A DNA stretch of 64,000 bases, from assembly GCF_016808335.1 (NCBI RefSeq), contig NC_053138.1, positions 52,606,951 to 52,670,950 of the forward strand. The letters run 5' to 3'. This document shows, one piece after another, positions 1 to 10,544 of the stretch (position 1 is its first letter; each line of letters opens with the position of its first letter). The translations under genes were made by a program, and so were the position numbers. The notes under the pieces were generated by a model. That model saw only the letters and a list, made by a program, of their open reading frames with translations, was not told the DNA's origin and ran no database searches. This DNA is from Panicum virgatum (lineage: Eukaryota; Streptophyta; Magnoliopsida; Poales; Poaceae).

Positions 1-877
1 TCGGGCCACAGCTCTCCATCCATGACTCGATCACGTAGATCCCTATACAAAATAACATACGGGCAACTATACGTATCCGATATTTATACCAACTTTATCC
101 GTAGCAATGCACGGGCATATTTGCCTATATAAAAATAAAGCTTATAGCTAATAATTATAATTATCTATCTTTCCCTCTTTCATCTATTAAATATTCTAAC
201 ACATACTCTAAAATACATATTTATCATTATCTAGTTGCAATAAATTTTATTTTGCAACACAGTTCCATGTATATTTGATATATATTTAATTGAACCATTT
301 ATTTATGAATTAGTATTCTTATCTCTTCCATCATACATGAATATATGGTAACACATATCGTGGGTAGTATTTTATATAAATAATAACATAAATAATATAT
401 TAATAATGATAGAAATAGTAATTTAGAATTTTCTATTGGTGCACTTTAATATTTTATTATAACTATATAATTTTGATTCAGATTTAGGAGTTACTTTATA
501 ATAATGATATAATTGGATAATTTATATGCAAATTAGGTGGTTATTTGTATTATTTTTTATAACGGCATAGCTGGGTAATTTACATGAAGATTAGGGGGTT
601 ACTTTAGATTTTTTTTATAATGGTACAGGTGGGTAATTTAGATACATGTTTAGGGGGTTACTTTATTCTATTTTTATAATGGCAGATGTGGATAATTTAT
701 TTGGATAGATAATAGATCCAATGGCTATTATGATTAGAGTTGTCGGATTGATGACCGGTTGTTTCTATTTTTTGTGAGAATTTCTAGAATTTCTCTATTT
801 TTGTAGGGTGTCCACCTAGGATCCTAGGTGGCTTCATGTGGAGACTTGAAAGGAGCCTCCAATTAGTAATAGTAAGA
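1..877 (-). mobile_element. Helitron copy A, non-autonomous, 3' end outside window
   Basis: Read on the minus strand the element starts with TC (TCTTACTATTACTAATTGG) at position 877, preceded by A, as Helitrons do. The 3' end with CTAG lies left of the window. It aligns along its length with the copies at 6433-7446 and 28941-29965. It holds no ORF of note, is very AT-rich, and contains degenerate tandem units of about 50-60 bp between about 484 and 700, each with the core TTAGGGGGTTACTTT. A perfect 20-bp palindrome centred on AGGATCCT lies at 812-831. It must have been mobilised by a Helitron helicase encoded elsewhere. Confidence 0.8.
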
Positions 878-1427
878 TTTAATTTATTTACTAGTTCATA
901 TATATTTATATATTTGTTGAATCATTTATTTATAGAATTGTCTAATCATTTATTTATAGAATTGTCTATTTACATATTTAATTATTAAAATATTTATTGA
1001 TAAAATATGTAATTTTAAATGAGAAATATTTACTATGATCCGTATGATAATTTTGTTGTTCCAAAAACCAAGTTCACTATATATCAGAATATATATTCAT
1101 ATTTGATCTATCCGTTCGTATTCGTATTAAGGAATATTCGGATTTCCATTTATATCCAACCAAAAATATAAAAAAATAGTTCAATTCAATCGTATCCAAT
1201 CTGTTTCCATCCCTATCCTCAAACCATGTGGGCCATTATTGGGAAACACTTTTCTGCTCTTAGTAGCACAGGCTTTTGTACATGTGATTCTCAGATCTAT
1301 TCTAAATTTCGTACACAGAGAACACATAATGATTTTATCAGATTTTTGCTACGCACCAATCTTACAGCCCATCTGATGGTGATGTGTGCAGGAGAGCAAA
1401 AATACCATGTTGGTGGTCGTATGCACA
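878..1427. other. AT-rich unassigned sequence
   Basis: No gene is seen. A 24-bp unit (AATCATTTATTTATAGAATT plus four bases) is present twice in direct tandem at 920-943 and 944-967. Around 1100-1220 the sequence has alternating ATTCGTATTCGTAT/TATCCAATC text of the kind found near the ends of hAT elements, but no terminus can be fixed. It is interrupted by the solo LTR and resumes at 3049. Confidence 0.4.
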
Positions 1428-2076
1428 AACTGTGAGGAATGTTGAGTACTCTATCCTACTTGTGATGAGTGAATTGTCAACCGTGCGGTGTGATCGTGCG
1501 CTTGGTCTTTGGATTGTAGGTACACGGGCGTCAAGTGTCGACGGGGAGCTGCCGCGGAGGTGCTGTGGCCGATGGACCGTGCGGTGGACGGCGGTGAAGG
1601 GTAGCCGGGACCGGAGCTCGGACCGGGCGGCAGCTGTGGCGTCCACTCCTGGATCGAGGGCGCAAGCGGCGACGGAAGGCGAGTTTCTTGGTTTGCGCCA
1701 CAAAACCAAGGAGGCGGACGGCGGTTGAAGACGCCGAGTCGTGGAGGCACGGGCGTCGGTCTCGGGACTGACGGGCGTTGACGGCGTCTAGGGCCTCGCT
1801 GCGGGCTGAGGAGGTGATGGGCGTCGGGCGGCATCTAGGGCCGTCAGAAGGCCGAGGCGGGAACGGCGTCTAGGGCCACGGCGTGGAGGCGGGAATCTTC
1901 CCGGGCGTGTGGTTTTGGCGGTTTTCTCAAAACCGGCCACCTACCCGGGTTTCGCGGACCCTCCAAAACCGCGGACCGGATCTTCATCAAGACGGCGGCA
2001 TCGCGGAGAAGACTTCGTTTCGAAGAAAGAACCTCGGCCGTCGGATGAGATCGTGTACAGGGGGTGCTGCAGGCCA

Positions 2077-2157
2077 ACCGGTCTGACCGGTCCCTGGCAC
2101 CGGTCTGACCGGTCTAACCAACCAGTCTGACCGGTCCAGCGTACCGGTCTGACCGGT
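2077..2157 (+). repeat. Cluster of four ACCGGTCTGACCGGT repeats upstream of the LTR TATA box
   Basis: Copies lie at 2077-2091, 2099-2113, 2121-2135 (one mismatch) and 2143-2157. Each is a near-palindrome with half-sites ACCGGT. The cluster ends 9 bp before the TATA box, where U3 enhancer elements normally sit. Confidence 0.85.
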
Positions 2158-2165
2158 CCCGCGGG

Positions 2166-2173
2166 TATAAATA
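2166..2173 (+). promoter_or_regulatory. TATA box of the solo LTR
   Basis: TATAAATA, set in GGGTATAAATACCCC, is the expected core promoter of the LTR in its plus orientation. It would drive transcription towards 3043 and out into the flank. Confidence 0.6.
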
Positions 2174-2728
2174 CCCCTTCACTTGTGTTAGGTCAAGTGC
2201 GGCTTTTGTAATTGTGTCCGTGAATTGTCTCTACTCCTAGGCCGCCGCCTCTGTGTTCCTCTCCCCCTGTTCATCTTTTTAGGGTAGATTTGAATGTTGT
2301 TTGTGTGAGAACTCTTGTGGATTTGATTGGGAAAGGAGGCCCTAACCTCCTCGTGCCCTCTGAGCGGTTTGAATCAATCCATCTCCTCGTTTTGTGCCTT
2401 GTTTGATGAAATTTCGATTTCGTTTTTGGTGCACTTGATTGCGACGAGTCCACGAGTTCTTTGCCGTGATTCCCATGCCTCTATTTTGTTCTTGAACCCT
2501 CTGGAATCACTAGCTCGTCCAAATTCGATTTCTTGGAGACTAGAGAAAACCCCACCCCCTTTGATCTCATCCCGAAATTCTCGTGCTATGGATATATTTA
2601 AGGTGAGATTTCTTGGGGATACACTCTTGGGGTAGGAACGAAGCTATCCTCCAAGTTTCATCCAATTTGGACGCGATTTGCTCTCGATTCACGGTTTGGA
2701 ACTAAATTTTCGGGGTTTTCTGGACGCC

Positions 2729-2824
2729 ACCGGTCAGACCGGTTGGCGAGACCGGTCAGACCGGTCTGCCTGTTTTTGAACTGCTTGACCGGTCAGACCG
2801 GTCTTTCATACCGGTCAGACCGGT
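2729..2824 (-). repeat. Cluster of four inverted copies (ACCGGTCAGACCGGT) in the transcribed part of the LTR
   Basis: Copies lie at 2729-2743, 2751-2765, 2788-2802 and 2810-2824. They are the exact reverse complement of the unit at 2077-2157, so the two clusters face each other across the TATA box and the leader. Confidence 0.85.
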
Positions 2825-3048
2825 CTGTGTCTGAGCAGATTCGATTTGAGAAGTTTCTCTCGCTTTTGCTTCCGTTTTGCGACTCGGGTTTTTTCCTTCG
2901 AGATAGCTTGTTCATAGCTATTCTCGCTGACCTAGGTTCGAGGGTTTACGGTGGTTTTGGGATATAGGCCGACAATTCGAATTTCGACGAAATTTTGATC
3001 GGCTCCCATTCACCCCCCTCTGGTCGCCGGCTTCGGTCCCACAAACTG

Positions 3049-5258
3049 GTATGCGCATGTCCCAAGAATCATGCATGCTTTATTACGGGAAGCGCGAGGT
3101 TGGTGCTGAGGAAACCCACTTTGCTATCTACAGTGCTGCTGTACCACGCATGCACATACCTCCCCACCGAAGGAATTTGATACGAGGAACGAGGACGAAG
3201 AATTTCCCATTGACAGTTCACAAAGCTGCATTTCTGTTTCTTTTTGAGGAGGGCCGATAGTTGTGGGTCATCAACAGCTTTGAGGCAAAGTGACTCGAGG
3301 CTAATCTGTCTATTTCACTTTACATGCCATTCTATTTGTGTTCTAAGCCGAACTTTTCTAACTTCAACTGATAAGAAGTATTTATAGTTGAACAACATAA
3401 GATTTATAATTTTAGATTCACCACGTGAAATATATATGGCTTGTTGCAGGGCCATGGAGGCCATGACGGTGGCATAGAGCACCCAATGAAGACATGGTGG
3501 CATCGATCCGGGCTACGGTTTCAATTGGAGTGTAAGGTTGTTCGTTGGGGTTCAGGCGAAAGTCTTGCTCAGTTTTATACCGGTGCGAACGACTGCAACG
3601 CCCTTGGGCGCTGTTTCGCTCCTTTGGAGGTGTCGTTGTGGATTGTCTCCCCCCAACAATAGGATCCTCTGGGTGAAAACCCTGATCTTTTCTGTGATCA
3701 GGCAATGGCGGCGTCATCGATGTCGTGTCCTCCATGGAGGCATTGCCTTGATGTTCCCTACACAACACTAGTTGGGACTGACGCGAAGTGCAGTGGCGAT
3801 GGCTTGCCTTAGGTGACGGTGAAGATCTTGCCTCAGTGCTGCGCTTCACGAGGGTGGCTAATAGGCACAAGAGATAGTGCTGTCATGGAGTTGGAGCTGT
3901 TACGGCATTTGGTGTGTGATGAAGTTCTGCAACGATAACATGTAGTGCGCTCTTCTTGGGTTGTGTTGTTCTTAACTATAGGTGAGTGCATTTGAGGCAT
4001 AGGCTGGCGCCTTTGTCAGAAGTCGGGGTTGCTTTGTCGCTATAGAGATAAGCTTGGTAACGATAACTTGTGCCAGGTTGTCATCTGTGTTGTGTGGTGA
4101 TGAGCCGCGTTCAGTCTTCACTGTATATCTATGAGGTTTTCTGGCCTAGTTTTCCTTATAAACATGACAACTCTCTTCTTCTATAGCGAACTGTGTTACA
4201 ATTTAAAAGATAACATCCACAACATTTTGACTCTAATACAATATGGATTCTCTTTTTTTTTCCTTTTTCCCTTTCACTTTGCCCTCTACCCATTTATAAT
4301 TAATCTTTTTTCTTGGAGCCCTTTGTAGAATAGGCTCTTTCATGAGAACACCTTGTACTCTCATATACCTTTTCTAGCTATCTCACTCACCACGCTCAGA
4401 TACGAATCTTTCACGAAAGAAACATCCCATTCCATTCAGCCATCTACCTTTTTCTTTTTCCATTTTTCCTTCTTTGCATGCCAAAAACGCAGATGCATAC
4501 GTGGAGATGTACTATTTTCTTAAAAGGAGAGGAAATCTACGTGGACTTGTACTAGAGATGACCCTAGTACACTCAGGCTGACCAAGTCGCTTTGCTGTAT
4601 CCCCACAAAAGAAAATAAAGAAAGAAAAAGGTTAACGTGTTGTTCTACGGCCTGCTGGGATCTGACGTGGACACATCCCTAGAACAGACCTATCATGCTT
4701 TCGTCAGAATAGTTGAGATCTTTACTGCTGCGTATATACATGAGATGGGTTCTGTGTTGTGCATACAAAAATCAAATGATAGTCATTGGACTACAACTTA
4801 ATATCTTTATATTTTTCCAGAATTTATTATTCAGATAGACTAAAAAATATTGATGTTGGAGCAAAACAATCACATTAGCTTAGTAAGCGCCGTTTCTTTT
4901 CTTTTTGCAACTTCTATTTTTTTGCCTTCAGAATCTCAGAACTCCCAGGCCCCAACTGCATGGTTAATGCAGTTCTCAGTTAGCCCCGCTAAGACAAACT
5001 TTCTCCTCTTCCCCTTTCTTGATCTTGGTACCTCGGAAAAAGCTGTCACTCTCGGAGGAAAAAAGAAGTCTTTTACAAAGACGAGATTCTCTTTATCGCA
5101 GATAAAAGATTACAATTCAGCTTTGATAAAGCCTAACAAAGTAAAGAATTGGTGACTGTCCTCGCTTGCAGTCATGTTCTACAAGGAATCAGAGAAATTT
5201 TTTGCCGTGCAAACTCCAGCTGGGATTGCCTTCCATTTATCTCTATCTCAACCCATCA
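3049..5258. other. Unassigned intergenic sequence, possible old retroelement remnant
   Basis: No convincing gene is present. Short open frames (3051-3260, 3418-3870) lack recognisable domains. About 3440-4350 has the mixed GC/T-rich character of a degraded LINE 3' region ending in a T-rich stretch near 4250, but I cannot anchor it. The rest is AT-rich. Confidence 0.3.
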
Positions 5259-5453
5259 GGGCCCTATTTAATTGTTTCAGCCTGTAACTTGTGGATTACA
5301 GCTTGCAGATTATAGTAATCTGCAAGCTGGGGCAGAGCAGATTGATGCATTGTAACAAATATATACTAGATTGTTACCATCTAGGACTTGATGTAGATTG
5401 ACAGACTCTGCATGCTGAAATCTACACTTTACAAGCCGAAACAAGCAGGGTCT
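5259..5453. mobile_element. hAT-like MITE with internal hairpin
   Basis: The left end GGGCCCTATTTAATTGTTTC and the reverse complement of the right end (AGACCCTGCTTGTTTCGGC) are imperfect inverted repeats that continue inward for about 35 bp. A perfect 14-bp stem with a 3-base loop lies at 5299-5329. No clear target duplication is visible, so boundaries are approximate by a few bases. Confidence 0.5.
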
Positions 5454-5951
5454 AAAAAACTAGTGATGATTGTAGTCGTTCCTGTATGTGGATTCCTCGT
5501 TTCCTTAGCCTGCTCTATTCAAAGTGATGCCTTCACGTCGACTCTATTCTTTTCGTTGCCCCAACGTGCTGTGACGTCCCTCCGGCACATAACGTCATCT
5601 GCTTTCCTTAGCTTCCAATGGAAGCAAACAATCGGAAAAAGGAAGAGAATGAGAATATGTGTGCCAAAAAAATGGAGGAAATGAGGTAGCAAAATCGGAT
5701 ATACCCAGACTTCATTTTATTTTAATCACGCCCACGCTTGTTTTTGTATGGTCGCCATTGGTTATACGGTTAAAGGCATGCTGAGATTTACACGTTCAAC
5801 ATCTTACATCTTCATGACTTCACTTGGGATTTCAACCTTGTTCCACAACCTGCCGCCACTTCTTGGCGGAGAATACCATTGTTTTCACGCTATGTCATTC
5901 CTAGAGGAGGGACTGATCACAATTTCATTAACCAAGCGAATCAATACCTGG
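5454..5951. other. Unassigned sequence
   Basis: About 500 bp without recognisable genes, repeats or RNA features. The open frame at 5748-5975 has no recognisable domain. Confidence 0.3.
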
Positions 5952-6432
5952 CACTACTACAGAAATCACCAATAGCGATGGCCGTTAAACCCTTAAGAGC
6001 GACAGGTCCAGCGCCCATCGCCATTTTTACGTCACCAGTGAAATGGTCTTTGGTGACAGGTATCCGACTGTCATCAAAGGCACAGCAGTGGCAATGGTGG
6101 TCTCCAACATCGCCACCATTATTCTTTACTAGGGTAGCAGCTCCTTAGCGTGACCGTCGCGTGGGATAAGGAAAAAGGCAACAAAGTTTAGCAAAGAGCT
6201 ATCGCCATTGAGTCTCTACAGGATCTGGATAAGGGTCTTAACAATAGCTGACACTTAAATTCTGTCTCCACTGACCCCACACAACAACTTGATATTGCAG
6301 GTACCATGTTACTAGAAGAATATAACACAATCATAAGAATATAAAAAGGAACCTTCATACTTAACTTAATCATTACTTAATAAAACACAGTACTTAATAT
6401 CATTAGTATTTATCTAGCAAGTACTTAACATA
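5952..6432 (+). mobile_element. CACTA-type transposon terminus (fragment)
   Basis: CACTACTACAGAAATCACC at 5952 is a typical grass CACTA terminal sequence, followed by subterminal text with repeated GCGAC/TCACC words. The opposite terminus is not seen before or after the Helitron that starts at 6433, so this is one end only, and its inner boundary is uncertain. Confidence 0.55.
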
Positions 6433-7446
6433 TCTTACTATTACTAATTGGAGGTTCCTTTCAAGCCTCCACATGAAGCCACCTAGGATCCTAAGTGGAC
6501 ACCCTACAAAAATAGAGAAATTCTAGAAATTCTCACAAAAATCAGAAACATCTGGTCATCAATCCGACAACTCTAATCATATTAGCCATTGGATCTATTA
6601 TCTATCCAAATAAATTACTCACATCTGCCATTATGAAAATAGAATAAAGTAACCCCCTAAATATGTATCTAAATTACCCACCTCTGCCATTATAAAAAAA
6701 ATATCTAAAGTAACCCCCTAATCTTCGTGTAAATTACCCACCTATGCCGTTATAAAAATAATGCAAATAACCACCTAATTTGCATATAAATTATCCAAGT
6801 ATATCATTATTATAAAGTAACTCCTAAATCTGAATCAAAATTATGTAGTCATAATAAAATATTAAAATGCACCAATAGAAAAATTTAAATTACTATTTCT
6901 ATCGTTATTAATATATTATTTATGTTATTATTTATATAAAATACTACCCACGATATGTGTTACCATATATTCATGTATGATGGAAGAGATAAGAATACTA
7001 ATTCATAAACAAATGGTTCAATTAAATATATATCAAATATACATGGAAGTGTGATACAAAATAAAACTATTGCAACTAGATAATGATAAATATGTATTTT
7101 AGAGCATGTGTTAGAATATTTAATAGATGAAAGAGGGAAAGATAGATAATTATAATTATTAGCTATAAGCTTTATTTTTATATAGGCAAATATGCCCATG
7201 CATTGCTACGGATAAAGTTGGTATAAATATCAGATACGTATAGTTGCCCGTACGTTATTTTGTATAGGGATCTAAGTGATCGAGTCATGAACGGAGGGCT
7301 GTGGTCCGACTCGCATACAAGATGGACTAAGGCCCACCTGTCAACGACATAAAATAGACCAAATCAAAAATTTAAGTGGAAACCTTTACTCGCTTTAGAA
7401 ATTGGTATAGATTAGTTCTAATTATTAGCCCGTGTTGATAGGCTAG
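6433..7446 (+). mobile_element. Helitron copy B, non-autonomous, 3' hairpin lost
   Basis: Starts TCTTACTATTACTAATTGG after an A and ends GTTGATAGGCTAG before a T, the canonical A/T insertion and TC...CTAG termini. Length is 1,014 bp. Compared with copy C, the subterminal stem GCCCGTGC-GGGA-GCACGGG has lost about 12 bp (the loop side and most of the second arm), leaving GCCCGTGTTGATAGG. The 20-bp palindrome near the 5' end has one change from the perfect form in copy A. There is no coding content. Confidence 0.88.
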
Positions 7447-8550
7447 TGCATTTTAATTAGCATAGCATATGCTATTTATATAATAGTAGGTGCATAATAT
7501 CATGCATAATGGAGATCTAGAATAACTTTCTTTGTAGGACAAATTTAAAGGGATCCCAATTATAAATTCTAGAATAATTTTCTTTGTGGAACGGATCAGA
7601 GTACTCCATAGTCCAGACACGCACATTTGCTCAGGGTTTATGCTATATGATTATCTGTAACATCTTGTCCTACAATTTGCTTAAAGCGCAGCGCACTTGT
7701 GGTGTGGTTCCACGAGCATATAGCATCTTGCTAACCTTTCGTCCTTGCCAGAACATATATATTATCATTTCACTATATGTTAATACTACTATTCGAATCC
7801 ATCATGTACTCGCACTCTTGTAATATAGTTTTTCTATATTACTATTTTATTTGGAATTTATCATATCTATTTGTATATTATCTTTTCACCAGGGACGGAG
7901 CCAGGATTGAAATATGAGGGTTGCTGAGCAAGCTATACTATGTAAATTTTTCAGAGATAGGAGATAAATACTAAAAATTTTAACAAATCCTATACATATT
8001 ATGCGATCTATACAAACATCATGTAAATTTCTTAGATGACAAGATATAAACAGTAAAGTCTTTACTAAAATTTTATTCATGTCATAAAACATCATGTAAA
8101 TTTCTTAGATGACAAGATATAAATAGATGAATATGCTGGAGGCTAACAAGCAGGCCCTTCTGCATGAGGAATCTTTTGCTTCCTGATACCCGTGCTCTAT
8201 TTTGAGTTTGCAAGATGAAATAAAATATTTTAGATATTTAATTTGAATTCAAAACAAGAACAAAATGACTTAACCAATACCTTTAATCCAGACACAGTTC
8301 TAAATTCATGCAATTCTGGAGTTAGAGATGACTCCAAGATATTAATGGATTTTCTAGAGTCAGAGCTCTGCCAAAGCCTTTAGTCTCGACGCTGTTGATG
8401 GACTGCCATTGTGGGCCTTCCCTGCAAAGAAGCAGAAATCTAGCTTTGCGAGGTGGTATGTCGTGGTCATTGCCGTCTTTATCATTCCTTCCGTGCGAAG
8501 GCATATACATTTATTCGTATCGAGCACCCTAGCTTCATATATATCCGCCC
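7447..8550. other. Intergenic sequence upstream of the GRF gene, with short direct repeats
   Basis: No gene seen. A 23-24 bp unit TCTAGAATAACTTTCTTTGT recurs about 53 bp downstream (near 7517 and 7570). A 40-bp unit beginning AAACATCATGTAAATTTC occurs at about 8014-8053 and 8087-8126. CAGGGACGGAGCCAGGATT at about 7891 looks like a hAT-type terminal sequence without a partner. The last few hundred bases should contain the promoter and 5' UTR of the gene starting at 8551, but no clear TATA box is visible. Confidence 0.35.
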
Positions 8551-8652
8551 ATGGCTTCCAATCACACCACAGAAGCACCTATGGATACGCCGATGGCTGA
8601 GAGTCAGACATCAGGAGAGGATTCACAGCCTCCAGCTGAGACAGGAATCAAC
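8551..8652 (+). pseudogene. GRF gene exon 1, 5' part
   Basis: Thirty-four codons from the ATG at 8551 to the AAC that forms the end of the TCAAC target site. It is rich in S, T, E and P and looks like a disordered N-terminus. The start is chosen because this frame continues without a break into the zinc-finger codons at 20066 and no upstream in-frame ATG is obvious. Confidence 0.72.
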
Positions 8653-10533
8653 TGAGGGACCGAAGAGGAGACCAGGGGGGGTGAATGGGAGCCAAATAAA
8701 AATTTCACGACCGGAAGTGATTTGGTCAAGTCCCAAGTGTACACCCAAACTCTTAAGTCCAAAGTGACGTGAGGAGTAGCTATGGAGGAATTAAACCAAC
8801 ACTAAACACCCTTAGGAACAAGGTGTGAACAAGTGCAGAAGCATACGCGAAGAAACAGCACGGTATAACTCACTGGTTGATCCGACGCACAGATTTGAAC
8901 AGCGTCGGTTCAACCGATGAGTAGAGCCGGCATCAGAGAGAAGCGAACACCGGTTGAACTGATGCAGAGGCTTTAAGAAATGTCGGTTCAACCGACGTTG
9001 GAACGTCGGATGATCCGATAAATTCAAATTTAAACGCCGGTTCAGTTGTCTAGAGAGATTGCAAATCGAACTCACAAAGCACCGGTTAAACCGACGCCAC
9101 GAAAAACCTATATGTCGGTGCAAAGGGCCAAATAGCAAAACCCTAACAGTTGAAAAACCTACTCACCGGTTGATCCGACGCAACACCTCACAAGCGTTGG
9201 TTTAACCGGTGATAGGAAGAAATCTGTCCGTGCCCAGAAATGAATTTTTCAAGTCCGCGACCTTTGGAAATCTTGATGATTAGAAGATCAATTCAAGTCC
9301 AAAGGAGCTCAAATTTTGGGGAGATGAAGATGATGACTTCAAGAACACATCCCCAAAATATTTCAACGAAGGTCCTCACGGATTAAGAGGAATCGAAGAA
9401 AATCGGAGCAAGAGCGGGGTTTTCTCTAGAACACAAAAACTACGAATCGAAAGAGCTCATGAAACCTAGGCGTTTGGCACTAAGTAAAGAGCGATGGAAT
9501 CACCTCAAAGAGCTCGGAGAAGAACTACGATCTCGTGCTTCATGATCACACAAACGAAAATCAAAAATCATCACAAGCAAAGCACAAGAGGTAAGAGATT
9601 GAAACGAAATCAAATCCCCGGAGGGCACAAGGAGGGAAGGGCCTCCTTTCCCATCAATCTCAGTACAAAATCCTTTCAAATCCATAGCTAAAATCCCTAG
9701 TCTTCGAGAGGAGAGCGAGAGGAAAGGGACAGGGATGAGAGGGGCGCCTGGGAGGAGAGGCAGAGCCACTGTTCTTGCGCAAGGGGCAAAGGAAAGAGAG
9801 AGAGGGGGTATTTAACCCCAACAACTCTCTACCCAAAAGACTAAACTACCCCTAGAGCTGAAAATAAACTAGAAGGCCCGTAGAGGAAAAACCGGAAAAG
9901 ATACATGGACTCATCCGACGGCCGAGGTTCTTTCTTCGAATCGAAGTCTTCTCCGCGATGCCGCCATGTCAATGAAGATCCGGTTCGCGATTTTGAAGGG
10001 TCCGCGAAACCCGGTGAGGTGGCCGGTTTTGTGAAAACCGCCAAAACTCCACGCGCGGGAAGATTTCCGCCTCCACGCCGTGGCCCTGGACGCCGTTCCC
10101 GCCTCGGCCTCCTGATGGCCCTAGACGCCACCCGATGCCCGTCACCTCCTCGCCCGCAGCGAGGCCCTAGACGCCGTCGACGCCCGTCGTCTCCGTCAGT
10201 CCCGAGACCGACGCCCGTGCCTCTACGACTTGGCGTCTTCAACTGCCGTCCGCCTCCTTGGTTTTGTGGTGCAAACCAAGAAACCCGCCTTCCATCGCTG
10301 CTTGCGCCCTCGATCCAGGAGTGGATGCCACAGCTGCCGCCCGGCACGAACTCCGGTCCCGGCTGCCCTTCACCGCCGTCCACCGCACGGTCCATCGGCC
10401 ACAGCACCTCCACAGCAGCTCTCCGTCGACACTTGACGCCCGTGTACCTGCAACCAAAGACAAAGCACACGATCACACCGCACAGTTGACAATTCACTCA
10501 TCACAAGCAGGATAGAGTACTCCACATTCCTCA
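8653..10533 (-). repeat. 3' LTR of the Copia element at 8653-20060
   Basis: 1,881 bp. On the plus strand it begins TGAGGGACCGAAGAGG and ends CACATTCCTCA. It carries a cluster of CGGTTNAACCG-type palindromes near 8870-9220 and a TATA-like GGTATTTAACC near 9808. It lacks the long AG expansion of its partner, which explains most of the 50-bp length difference. Confidence 0.9.
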
Positions 10534-10544
10534 ATCTCCCCCTT
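10534..10544 (-). promoter_or_regulatory. Polypurine tract of the Copia element
   Basis: On the minus strand AAGGGGGAGAT lies immediately upstream of the 3' LTR start TGAGGAATG. This is the usual primer for plus-strand DNA synthesis and fixes the LTR boundary. Confidence 0.85.

Larger units (their letters stand above)
1433..3043 (+). mobile_element. Solo LTR of a Copia element (same family as the element at 8653-20060)
   Basis: The 1,611-bp unit starts with TGAGGAATGTTGAGTACTCT and ends with CTTCGGTCCCACA, matching the reverse complement of both LTR ends of the 8653-20060 Copia element, so this copy is in plus orientation. It is flanked by a perfect 5-bp target duplication AACTG (1428-1432 and 3044-3048). 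No primer-binding site, coding region or second LTR follows, so it is best explained as the product of LTR-LTR recombination. A TATA box is at 2166-2173. It carries two clusters of ACCGGT-type palindromes that the related LTRs lack. Confidence 0.9.

Noticed and set aside
3418..3870. Minus-strand frame of 150 codons
   Set aside because: Composition is low in hydrophobic residues, there are no domains and the plus strand is also partly open. Possibly a degraded retroelement, not a gene.
1..7446. Inverted pair of Helitrons as a single large inverted-repeat transposon
   Set aside because: Each copy has its own TC and CTAG signals and a third copy stands alone at 28941-29965, so the inverted arrangement is coincidence.
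7891..8200. A complete hAT element starting CAGGGACGGAGCC
   Set aside because: No partner terminus or target duplication was found; only one end-like sequence and a short direct repeat are visible.
9905..10489. Long plus-strand frame (194 codons), and its match at 19411-20016
   Set aside because: It lies in both LTR copies of the Copia element, on the strand opposite to transcription, in GC-rich DNA where several frames are open at once. No domain is present.
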